NCBI GenBank assembly: GCA_049792815.1
Contig: JBARBG010000147.1
Span: 1-17,982 of the forward strand
Length of the DNA: 17,982 nt
From: DAIDKA01 sp049792815
GTDB taxonomy: Bacteria; Pseudomonadota; Gammaproteobacteria; Steroidobacterales; Steroidobacteraceae
Direction of reading: 5' to 3'
The position numbers were made by a program, and so were the translations under genes. Position 1 is the first letter of the stretch. Every line of letters begins with the position of its first letter. The notes beneath the pieces were generated by a model that was not told where the DNA came from, did no database searches, and saw nothing but the letters and a program-made list of their open reading frames with translations. This document shows, piece after piece, positions 1 through 9,474 of this stretch.

Positions 1-25
1 GCGCGCGGCCGTGCGGATTTGTCAG

Positions 26-994
26 TTAGCCGTAGTTGTCAAATCCGCGATGCGAGACCTGCATCACCGAAGCGCCGCGCTGCACGATCGCGCCGCGCTC
101 TTGCCGCAAGGCCCCGATCCGGCTCCAGCCGAAGCGCGCGGCCGGGCAACGCACCGCGAATTCCTCGTACTTTCCTGCAGGCACGGTAAAGCACAGTTCG
201 TAGTCCTCGCCGCCCGTCAGCGCCAGCTCCCGCGCCCGCTCCTCGCCCACCGCGGCGCGCAGCGCCTGCGACACGGGCAGTGAGGCGTAGTCCAGGCTGA
301 CCCCGCAGCCACTGGCCTCGGCGAGGCGTGCGCAGTCGCCCAGCAGGCCGTCCGAAACGTCGATGCAGGCGCTCGCAAGGCCGCGCAGGGCCTGCCCGAG
401 TGCGACCCGCGGCGTGGGATAACGGAAGCGCTCGAGCAGCCACTGCGCGTGCGCGGCATCTGCCACCCTGAGACGCGACTGCTCCAGCATCAGGCCGGCC
501 GCCGAGTCACCCGGCGTACCGCTGACGAAAACCGCATCACCGGGCTGACCGCCGTGGCGGGTCAGCGCCGCGCCGGGCGGCACGAAGCCCATGATCTGCA
601 CCGTCACACACAGCTTGCCGCCGGTGGTATCACCACCCACCAGTGTCACGTCATGTTGGCGCGCCAGGGCATCGAGCCCCGCACTGAACTCGCTCAGCCA
701 TGCCTCATCGGCGGCCGGCAGCGCCAGCGCGAGCAGCGCCCAGGCCGGTTGTGCGCCCATGGCCGCAAGATCCGAGAGATTCACGGCCAGCGCACGATGA
801 CCGATGGAACGCGCGGGAGAGCCTTTGGGAAAGTGCACCTCCTCGACCAGCGAGTCGATGGCGGCGACCAGCTGCACGCCCGGCGGGCACTGCAGCACCG
901 CGCCGTCATCGCCCACGCCCAGGACCACATCATCACGCTGCGCACCGCACTGACTGAAGAAGCGGCTGATGAGATCGAATTCCGACAGCGGCAT
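26..994 (-). CDS. thiL: Thiamine-monophosphate kinase
   Basis: ThiL phosphorylates thiamine monophosphate to thiamine diphosphate with ATP, the last step of cofactor synthesis, in the cytosol. The 322-residue product has the family's usual length and PurM/ThiL-type fold signatures: an N-terminal GVGDDGAVL acidic loop (about residues 26-34), DSLVEEVHF (about 47-55), a GGDT motif near residue 120, and SDGLLGD and LTGGEDYEL segments in the C-terminal half. The ATG has a modest AGGG ribosome-binding site 5 nt upstream. The gene follows nusB by 15 nt, the conserved nusB-thiL order of proteobacteria. In many relatives pgpA comes next; only 25 nt of downstream sequence are present here, with no start codon for another gene. 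The family call is secure. Confidence 0.96.
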   Translation of the reverse strand: MPLSEFDLISRFFSQCGAQRDDVVLGVGDDGAVLQCPPGVQLVAAIDSLVEEVHFPKGSPARSIGHRALAVNLSDLAAMGAQPAWALLALALPAADEAWLSEFSAGLDALARQHDVTLVGGDTTGGKLCVTVQIMGFVPPGAALTRHGGQPGDAVFVSGTPGDSAAGLMLEQSRLRVADAAHAQWLLERFRYPTPRVALGQALRGLASACIDVSDGLLGDCARLAEASGCGVSLDYASLPVSQALRAAVGEERARELALTGGEDYELCFTVPAGKYEEFAVRCPAARFGWSRIGALRQERGAIVQRGASVMQVSHRGFDNYG

Positions 995-1009
995 GTTGCC
1001 CTGGCGCCT

Positions 1010-1450
1010 TTAGTGTTCGTTGGTGCGCAGGATACGCGCCGCGCGGTCCAGCACGGCGTTCACGAACTTGTGGCCATCGGTGGCGCCGAAGCGGCGCGTC
1101 AGCGTCACCGCCTCATTCAGCACCACACGGAAGGGCACATCGGGGCGCGAGGTGAGCTCGAATACCGACACCAGCAGCACCGCGTGCTCCACCGGGTCCA
1201 ACTGGGCCGCCGGGCGATCCGTCCACTGCGCGATGTCACTGTCCAGCTGCGCGCTCGCCCCGCAGACCCCTTCGATCAGCTCGCGGAAATACTCGCGGTC
1301 GGCCTTGGGCATGTCCGCGGCGTCGGCGAACTCCAGCAGCAGGTCCTGCCACGTACCGTGATTGAGTTGCCAGCGATAAATCGCCTGCACCGCGAGTCGC
1401 CGCGCCACCGAGCGGGCATTGGTGGCCCGGCGGTCTGTCTGGGCATGCAT
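1010..1450 (-). CDS. nusB: Transcription antitermination factor NusB
   Basis: NusB pairs with NusE (ribosomal protein S10) on boxA RNA and supports antitermination of rRNA transcription. The product is 146 residues, normal for the family, and is all-helical. It starts with an arginine-rich helix (ARSVARRLAVQAIYRWQ) and ends with the conserved block FRVVLNEAVTLTRRFG followed by KFVNAVLD. I chose the ATG at 1450; a GTG at 1453 would add one residue and abut the ribH stop exactly. Either way it lies within 3 nt of ribH and is probably translationally coupled to it. Its place in a riboflavin operon between ribH and thiL is the standard proteobacterial arrangement. Confidence 0.96.
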   Translation of the reverse strand: MHAQTDRRATNARSVARRLAVQAIYRWQLNHGTWQDLLLEFADAADMPKADREYFRELIEGVCGASAQLDSDIAQWTDRPAAQLDPVEHAVLLVSVFELTSRPDVPFRVVLNEAVTLTRRFGATDGHKFVNAVLDRAARILRTNEH

Positions 1451-1453
1451 CAC

Positions 1454-1960
1454 TTAAGCCCGTTGTTCCAGGCGCTGGAACAGGCTGATCATCTCGAGCG
1501 CGGTTTCCAGCGCCTCGCCACCCTTGTTCATGCCGTTGATCGCCGCACGTTCCAGCGCCTGTTCCGTGGTGTTCACGGTCAGCACGCCAAATATCACCGG
1601 CACACCGGTCTCCAGGCCCGCGAACGTCAGGCCCCGGGCGCACTCCCCCGCCACGTAGTCGAAATGCGGCGTGTCCCCGCGAATGACGCAACCCAGGGCC
1701 ACGACCGCCTCGAACCGGCCGCTGACCGCGAGCTTGCGCGCCGTGACCGGCAGCTCGAAGGCTCCCGGCACGCGTGCGATCAGCAGGTCATCAATGGCGC
1801 CGCCGTGGGAGCGCCAGGCGCTGCTTGCACCTTCCAGCAGGCTCGAGACGATGAAGTCATTGAAGCGCGCCGCGGCGATGGCGACGCGCCGGCCGCGCGC
1901 GCTGATCTCGCCTTCCACGACATGCGCTGGCGCCGGGATGTGCGCATTGGAGCCGGCCAC
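1454..1960 (-). CDS. ribH: 6,7-dimethyl-8-ribityllumazine synthase
   Basis: RibH condenses 5-amino-6-ribitylaminouracil with 3,4-dihydroxy-2-butanone 4-phosphate to give 6,7-dimethyl-8-ribityllumazine, the penultimate riboflavin step. Of its two substrates, the butanone phosphate comes from the gene just upstream (ribBX) and the pyrimidine from the RibD branch. The 168-residue protein carries the family landmarks: an ARFND segment near residue 31, VPGAFELP near 64-71, ALGCVIRGDTPHFDYV near 88-103 with the catalytic-type histidine, and GVLTVNTTEQALERA near 125-139. The start is GTG at 1960, directly adjacent to the TAG stop of ribBX, with a GGGAG about 12 nt upstream inside ribBX. This suggests coupled translation. 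The protein normally assembles into pentamers or 60-mers (family knowledge). Confidence 0.96.
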   Translation of the reverse strand: MAGSNAHIPAPAHVVEGEISARGRRVAIAAARFNDFIVSSLLEGASSAWRSHGGAIDDLLIARVPGAFELPVTARKLAVSGRFEAVVALGCVIRGDTPHFDYVAGECARGLTFAGLETGVPVIFGVLTVNTTEQALERAAINGMNKGGEALETALEMISLFQRLEQRA

Positions 1961-3163
1961 CTAGGAGTCCGCTCCCAGGTAGGATTCAACCGTCAGGCCG
2001 AACGCCGAAAGCCCGTGCATCTGCTTGGGCTGGGACATCACACGCATCCGGCACACTCCCAGGTCCTTGAGGATCTGGGCGCCCACGCCGAAGGTCCGCA
2101 GCACCATCGCCTGCGCGCTCAAGGCCGGCTTCGGCCCGGAGTCGTTGCCGGGTACGGCCGTGCGCTGCAGCGCCTGCAGGGCGGCCCCCAGGTCATACGC
2201 CGCCTCGGCTTGACGCAGGATCACCACGACGCCGTTGGGTGCGGCGGCGACCCGCTCGAGCGCACGTCGCAAGGTCCAGGTACGTCCGTCCCCGGTGATC
2301 CCCAGGGCATCGCGCAGCGTGTCGGCCACGTGCACCCGCACCAGAGGCGCCTCGGGCCCATCCATCCGGCCACGCACCAGGGCCAGATGCACCGCGTGGC
2401 TGACGCGGTCCTCGTAGGCGCAGAGGCGGAATTCACCGAATTCAGTTTGTACCGGCTGATCCGCGATCCGCTCCACGGAGCGCTCATTGCGCAGCCGATA
2501 GCGGATCAGGTCCGCGATCGTGCCAATGGCCAGGTTGTGCCGGCGGGCAAACACCTCGCATTGGGCACGACGGGCCATCGAACCGTCATCGTTCATCAGT
2601 TCGCACAGCACGCCTGCGGGCTTCAGGCCCGCGAGCACGCACAGATCCACGGCCGCCTCGGTATGTCCGGCGCGTACCAGCACGCCGCCGCGGCGCGGCC
2701 GCAGCGGAAAGATATGTCCGGGGCGGGCAAAGTCGGTCGCCGCGGTCTGCGGGTCGGCCAGCGCCTTGATGGTCGCGGCACGATCCGCGGCCGACACCCC
2801 GGTGCTGGTGCCGTGACGGTAGTCCACCGAAACCGTGAAGGCGGTGCGGTAGCTGTCGTTATTGCTGCCGACCATCTGCGGCAGCTCCAGCCGCAGCAGC
2901 CGCTCCTCTTCCATGGGCACGCAGATGATGCCGCTGGAATGCCGGATCATGAAGGCCATGGACTCGGGCGTCGCATGCTCCGCGGCCATGATCAGGTCGC
3001 CCTCGTTTTCGCGGTCCTCATCGTCAAGAATCAGCACCACGCGCCCGGCGCGCAGCTGCGCCACCACGTCCGGAATGCTGCTGAAGTCGGATCCCGCGGC
3101 GCTGTCAGCGACCTCCGGGGCTTCCGCGCCCGAGCGCGGCGGCAGGTTCACAATCTTGCTCAT
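1961..3163 (-). CDS. ribBX: 3,4-dihydroxy-2-butanone 4-phosphate synthase with degenerate GTP cyclohydrolase II-like domain (RibBX type)
   Basis: The N-terminal half (about residues 27-230) is a DHBP synthase that converts ribulose 5-phosphate to 3,4-dihydroxy-2-butanone 4-phosphate plus formate. It retains the acidic DDEDRENEGDL loop (47-57), HGTSTGVSAADRA (117-129) and RAGHTEAAVDL (164-174). The C-terminal half (about 235-400) resembles GTP cyclohydrolase II, including VRVH (275-278) and GVGAQILKDLGV (359-370). However, the zinc-binding SEC and RCDCG cysteines and the RQEGRGIGL motif are gone: VRVH is followed by VADTLRD, and RQ (317-318) by AEAAYDL. This matches the proteobacterial variant described as RibBX, in which the second domain is not a working cyclohydrolase. 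The ATG has an AGGCGG ribosome-binding site. A 96-nt gap separates it from ribE, while ribH follows directly. Whether the pseudo-domain regulates the synthase is not shown by the sequence. Confidence 0.93.
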   Translation of the reverse strand: MSKIVNLPPRSGAEAPEVADSAAGSDFSSIPDVVAQLRAGRVVLILDDEDRENEGDLIMAAEHATPESMAFMIRHSSGIICVPMEEERLLRLELPQMVGSNNDSYRTAFTVSVDYRHGTSTGVSAADRAATIKALADPQTAATDFARPGHIFPLRPRRGGVLVRAGHTEAAVDLCVLAGLKPAGVLCELMNDDGSMARRAQCEVFARRHNLAIGTIADLIRYRLRNERSVERIADQPVQTEFGEFRLCAYEDRVSHAVHLALVRGRMDGPEAPLVRVHVADTLRDALGITGDGRTWTLRRALERVAAAPNGVVVILRQAEAAYDLGAALQALQRTAVPGNDSGPKPALSAQAMVLRTFGVGAQILKDLGVCRMRVMSQPKQMHGLSAFGLTVESYLGADS

Positions 3164-3259
3164 AGCCGCCTATCGTACCGCGCTGCGAGCAGCCGCTCCA
3201 AGGCGCGCGCCAATTTGAGCCACCTGGGCTTAACTACCTGTTTTCTGAAGGATAAATCC
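3164..3259 (-). other. ribE-ribBX intergenic spacer, 96 bp
   Basis: This is the longest gap within the minus-strand operon. It contains no open frame of note. At 96 bp it is shorter than a typical FMN riboswitch (about 140 nt), and I do not see its conserved core blocks. Read on the minus strand it ends with AGGCGG before the ribBX ATG, which is the ribosome-binding site. I see no convincing -35/-10 pair and no hairpin followed by a T run, so read-through from ribE is the simplest reading. Confidence 0.5.
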
Positions 3260-3853
3260 TCATGCGCTGCGCAACAGCCGCTCCACGTAGCGCGCCACCG
3301 GGTCGATCTCCAGGTTGACGGTGGCCCCGCAATGCAGTGCGCCCAGGGTGGTCACTTCAAGCGTGTGGGGGATGAGGTTGATGCCAAAGCGTCGCCCCTC
3401 CACCTCGTTGACCGTCAAACTGACGCCATCCACCGTGATCGAGCCCTTGCGGGCGATGAAGCGTGCCAGGGCGGCCGGCGCCTCGATCACCATGCGCGTG
3501 GAGCGGGCGTCGGTGGTCCGGGAAACGACGCTACCGACGCCATCCACATGGCCCGATACCAGGTGTCCGCCCAGGGCATCCCCGGCGCGCAGTGCCGGCT
3601 CCAGGTTGACGGCCGAACCGACCGCCAAAGCGCCCAGGGTCGTCAACCCCAGCGTCTCGCGTGACAGGTCGGCTTCGAACCCATCCGCGCTCAGCGCCAC
3701 TGCTGTGACACAGCAACCCTGCACGCAGAGGCTGTCACCCACCGCAATCTTGGACAGGTCCAATCGGTTCACGCGAATGGCCAGCCGAACATCGCCACCG
3801 CGCTCGGCGCGCGAGGCGACTGTGCCCAGGTCCAGGACGATTCCGGTGAACAT
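3260..3853 (-). CDS. ribE: Riboflavin synthase, alpha subunit
   Basis: This enzyme dismutates two molecules of 6,7-dimethyl-8-ribityllumazine into riboflavin and the pyrimidine substrate of RibH. The 197-residue product has the two tandem lumazine-binding barrels of the family. The first begins with the hallmark MFTGIV and contains QGCCVTAV (45-52) with the conserved active-site cysteine region. The second begins around GGHLVSGHVDGVG (95-107) and contains GSITVDGVSLTVNEV (137-151). A C-terminal helix (about 185-197), the trimerisation helix in known structures, follows. It lies 24 nt downstream of ribD and 96 nt upstream of ribBX. The gene is called ribE in most bacteria and ribC in E. coli. 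Confidence 0.96.
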   Translation of the reverse strand: MFTGIVLDLGTVASRAERGGDVRLAIRVNRLDLSKIAVGDSLCVQGCCVTAVALSADGFEADLSRETLGLTTLGALAVGSAVNLEPALRAGDALGGHLVSGHVDGVGSVVSRTTDARSTRMVIEAPAALARFIARKGSITVDGVSLTVNEVEGRRFGINLIPHTLEVTTLGALHCGATVNLEIDPVARYVERLLRSA

Positions 3854-3877
3854 GTCTGGTTGGTTTCCTTGTGATCG

Positions 3878-4984
3878 CTAGGCGCTCGGCACCCGCAGCC
3901 GGATGCGCTGGTCCTGGCCGAGGATACGGGTCTCAAAGATCTCGAAGCGCCGCGCCTGCGCGAGCGACAGGGGCTCGGGCAGATTCAGCAGGCCGCGGGC
4001 GCGATCGCCCAGCACCACCGGAGCCACATAAAGCAACAGCTCATCGACGCACTGCTGTTGCACCAGCGCGCCGGCGAGCGTCGCCCCGGCCTCCACCAGC
4101 ACCTCGTTGATGCCTGACTTGCCCAGCACCCGCAGCACCTGCGCAGCATCCAGCCGCGCCGCCTCCCCGATTTGCTCAACGCGCGCACCCCGCGCCTCGA
4201 GCGCCATGATCCGCTGCCGGTCGGGGCTTGCGGTAAAGATCCACACGCCGCCTTTGGCCGTGTCGGCAAACACGCGCGCACCAGGCGGGGTGCGCAGCTG
4301 GCTGTCGAGAATGATGCGCAATGGCTGGCGCACTCCCGCACCCGGGGGTCGCACCGAGAGCTTGGGATCATCGGCCAGCACCGTGCCAATGCCGGTGAGA
4401 ATCGCGGAACTGCGGGCGCGCCAGTGCTGGACATCCTGGCGCGCGGCTTCGCCGGTGATCCATTGGCTGCGGCCATCGCTTAAGGCAGTACGGCCATCCA
4501 GGCTCATGGCCAGTTTCACTCTGACCAGCGGCACACCCTGGCGCATGCGCTTGATGAACCCGGCATTCAGGTCGACCGCGGCACTCTCGAGCAGCCCCGA
4601 CTGCACCCGCACGCCGGCTTCGCGCAAACGCCGGGCGCCGGCGCCGTTGACCAGCGGATTGGGGTCGCCGACCGCGTAGACCACGCGCACCACGCCGGCC
4701 CTGATCAAAGCCTCGCTGCAAGGGGGTGTACGGCCGTGATGATTACAAGGTTCAAGGGTCACGTAGGCGGTAGCGCCGGTGGCCGGCACGCGTAGATTGG
4801 CGAGCGCCGCGGCCTCGGCGTGCGGTCCGCCGGCATGCTCATGCCAGCCCTCGGCCAGCACCGCCCCATCGCGCACCAGCACGCAGCCTACGCGCGGGTT
4901 AGGGTGCGCACTGGCGAGTCCCTGGGCGGCAAGGGTCAGGGCGCGCGCCATGAAGTCATGATCGGCCGCATCGAATGCGCTCAC
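3878..4984 (-). CDS. ribD: Bifunctional riboflavin deaminase-reductase RibD
   Basis: RibD deaminates 2,5-diamino-6-ribosylamino-4(3H)-pyrimidinone 5'-phosphate and then reduces its ribose with NADPH. The 368-residue protein shows both domains. The cytidine-deaminase-like domain (about 1-148) has the zinc signature HAE (55-57) and the LEPC...PPC arrangement (cysteines at about 80 and 89). The reductase domain (about 152-368) starts with VRVKLAMSLDGRTA and ends with a Rossmann-like segment containing VLVEAGATLAGALV. The start is GTG at 4984, overlapping the nrdR TGA in a GTGA arrangement, so translation is probably coupled to nrdR. The nrdR-ribD pair is conserved in proteobacteria. No catalytic residue appears to be missing. 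Confidence 0.95.
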   Translation of the reverse strand: MSAFDAADHDFMARALTLAAQGLASAHPNPRVGCVLVRDGAVLAEGWHEHAGGPHAEAAALANLRVPATGATAYVTLEPCNHHGRTPPCSEALIRAGVVRVVYAVGDPNPLVNGAGARRLREAGVRVQSGLLESAAVDLNAGFIKRMRQGVPLVRVKLAMSLDGRTALSDGRSQWITGEAARQDVQHWRARSSAILTGIGTVLADDPKLSVRPPGAGVRQPLRIILDSQLRTPPGARVFADTAKGGVWIFTASPDRQRIMALEARGARVEQIGEAARLDAAQVLRVLGKSGINEVLVEAGATLAGALVQQQCVDELLLYVAPVVLGDRARGLLNLPEPLSLAQARRFEIFETRILGQDQRIRLRVPSA

Positions 4985-5523
4985 TTGCGGGCCTTCGGTG
5001 GCGCAGGTTCGGGGCCGAGCAGCGGCAGTTGATCCACGCCACCGGGATCTCGGGCCGGATCGCGACGCAGCCGACGGTGCCGCAGCCGGTCGATTTCATC
5101 ACGGAACGCATCAAGGTCCTGGAAGCTGCGATAGACCGAGGCGAAGCGCACATACGCCACCTCATCAAGATGTCGCAGCTCGTCCATGACCAGCTCACCG
5201 ATGGTCCGCGACTGCACTTCACGCTCCCCGAGGCTGCGCAGTTTGTGGCCGATGCGGCTCACCGCCTCCTCCACCGCTTCGAGGGCCACGGGCCGCTTCT
5301 CGAGGGCTTTGGTCATGCCGGCGCGCAGTTTGGTCTCATCAAAGGGCTCACGGGTGCGATCGCTCTTCACCACCATGGGCATGATGAGCTCGGCGGCCTC
5401 GAAGGTCGTGAAGCGTTCGCCGCAGGACAGGCACTCGCGCCGGCGCCGGATCTGACGGCCTTCACCGGCCAGTCGTGAGTCGATGACCTTGGTTTCGACG
5501 TGATTGCAGAAGGGACAGTACAT
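4981..5523 (-). CDS. nrdR: Transcriptional repressor NrdR
   Basis: NrdR represses ribonucleotide reductase operons when its ATP cone binds the appropriate nucleotides. The N-terminal zinc ribbon has cysteines at 3 and 6 (CPFC) and 31 and 34 (CLSC), preceded by a basic RRRR patch at 26-29 likely to contact DNA. The ATP-cone domain spans about 49-139 (VKSDRTREPFDETKL through VRFASVYRSFQD). Most NrdR proteins are about 150 residues. This one has 180, with an extra proline- and basic-rich tail (about 150-180) lacking any recognisable motif. The ATG has a GGGA ribosome-binding site 6 nt upstream. glyA lies 21 nt upstream and ribD overlaps the stop by 4 nt. I see no paired NrdR boxes in this window, so its targets are presumably elsewhere. 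Confidence 0.95.
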   Translation of the reverse strand: MYCPFCNHVETKVIDSRLAGEGRQIRRRRECLSCGERFTTFEAAELIMPMVVKSDRTREPFDETKLRAGMTKALEKRPVALEAVEEAVSRIGHKLRSLGEREVQSRTIGELVMDELRHLDEVAYVRFASVYRSFQDLDAFRDEIDRLRHRRLRRDPARDPGGVDQLPLLGPEPAPPKARK

Positions 5524-5544
5524 GCTGCGTCCCGGCGCGACCCA

Positions 5545-6801
<1,257 letters not shown>

Positions 6802-6815
6802 TCCACCATTGTATC

Positions 6816-7757
6816 TCAGGCCAGCCCGGCGACGACTTCGGACCAGGCCTTGCCCAGATTGCTGCGGTTGTAGCCACCGCCGCCGAGCGCCAGCACCCGC
6901 CCATGGCCCAGACGACCGGCCAGCTCCACCAGGTCATGCGCCGCGCGCCCATGCGAGGCGGGACTGAAGCGCAGATGCGTGATGGGATCCCCCTCGATGC
7001 TGTCCGCACCGCACTGGAGCAGCAGGAACTGCGGCTCGAAGCGCGCGATATGGTCCAGCGCCCGCGCCCAGGCGGCCTGGAAGGCGCGGTCCCCGGACCC
7101 TGCGACCAGCGGCAGGTTCAGCTTGGTGCCGGCGCCGGCGGCCCGTCCGGTATCCTCGGCCCTGCCGGTGCCCGGATACAGGCTTTCGCCATCCTCGTGG
7201 ATGTCGGCGAAGATGACGTCGGGGTCATCCTCGAAGCCAAAATACACCCCGTCACCATGATGCGCATCGATGTCGACATAGCCGATGCGCTGCAGACCAT
7301 GGCGGCGGCGCAGCAGCTCGATGACCACCCCACAATCGTTGAAGACACAGAAGCCGGCGGCGTGGTCCCGCCCGGCGTGATGCAGTCCGGCGATGGGCAC
7401 GAAGGCGCTGCGCGCGGCACCACTCATGATGGCTTCGGCGGCGGTGATGCTGGCGCCTACCACCGTGGCAGCGGCTTCATACACGCCCCTGAATGCCGGC
7501 GTATCCCCGCCATCCAAAAACCCCTGGCCGGTGTGCGAACGCTCGCGCACGAAGTCCACGTAGCGAGGAGTATGGAAGGCCAGCAGTTCCTCGTAGGTGG
7601 CTTCGCGCGGCTCCAGCACCTGCACGCTGCGCTGCAGGCCGCGCGCTTCAAACTCACGCACGAATGCGGCGTGGCGGTCCGGACCAAACGGATGCCCGTC
7701 CGGAAACCCATAGCGGGCCAGTCGCTCGCCGATCACCACTGCAACCGGGTTGTTCAT
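6816..7757 (-). CDS. Histone deacetylase family protein (AcuC/HDAC-like)
   Basis: This is a zinc-dependent deacetylase of the arginase/HDAC fold. Bacterial members deacetylate acetylpolyamines, acetyl-lysine proteins (AcuC) or other small amides; the sequence does not say which. With the ATG at 7757 it has 313 residues. The catalytic set is complete: a His pair in GLHHAG (126-127), DIDAHHGDG with zinc ligands D164 and H166, a third acidic ligand D252 in QCGADS, and the active-site tyrosine Y296 in GGGGY. The usual PPGHHA is replaced here by AGLHHA. A TTG at 7775 would add six residues; the ATG is preferred and has a GAG about 5 nt upstream. It is the first gene of the minus-strand operon and diverges from ettA. 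Its link to glyA or riboflavin synthesis is unknown. Confidence 0.9.
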   Translation of the reverse strand: MNNPVAVVIGERLARYGFPDGHPFGPDRHAAFVREFEARGLQRSVQVLEPREATYEELLAFHTPRYVDFVRERSHTGQGFLDGGDTPAFRGVYEAAATVVGASITAAEAIMSGAARSAFVPIAGLHHAGRDHAAGFCVFNDCGVVIELLRRRHGLQRIGYVDIDAHHGDGVYFGFEDDPDVIFADIHEDGESLYPGTGRAEDTGRAAGAGTKLNLPLVAGSGDRAFQAAWARALDHIARFEPQFLLLQCGADSIEGDPITHLRFSPASHGRAAHDLVELAGRLGHGRVLALGGGGYNRSNLGKAWSEVVAGLA

Positions 7758-7762
7758 ATAAA
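7757..7762 (+). promoter_or_regulatory. Candidate -10 element for ettA
   Basis: TATAAA, five of six matches to the sigma-70 -10 consensus, lies about 28 bp upstream of the ettA ATG and overlaps the start codon of the divergent deacetylase gene. No good -35 box is found at the right spacing. No Shine-Dalgarno sequence is visible in the 20 nt before the ettA ATG, so how ettA initiates is unclear. Weak evidence only. Confidence 0.25.
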
Positions 7763-7789
7763 CTCGAGCTTTCAACCAGCCGACATCTT

Positions 7790-9463
<1,674 letters not shown>

Positions 9464-9474
9464 GGGTCTTGAAG

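Noticed and set aside
3164..3259. Possible FMN riboswitch ahead of ribBX
   Set aside because: The gap is too short for the usual element and its conserved core blocks are not seen.
449..3664. A 1071-codon open frame on the plus strand
   Set aside because: It is antisense to thiL, nusB, ribH, ribBX and most of ribE, which all share the same minus-strand frame. In GC-rich DNA the opposite frame then stays free of stops. The product has no family pattern, and the minus-strand genes are unmistakable.
7493..7789. N-terminal extension of ettA to the left of 7790
   Set aside because: It would overlap the deacetylase gene in antisense. The family N-terminus begins at the ATG at 7790.
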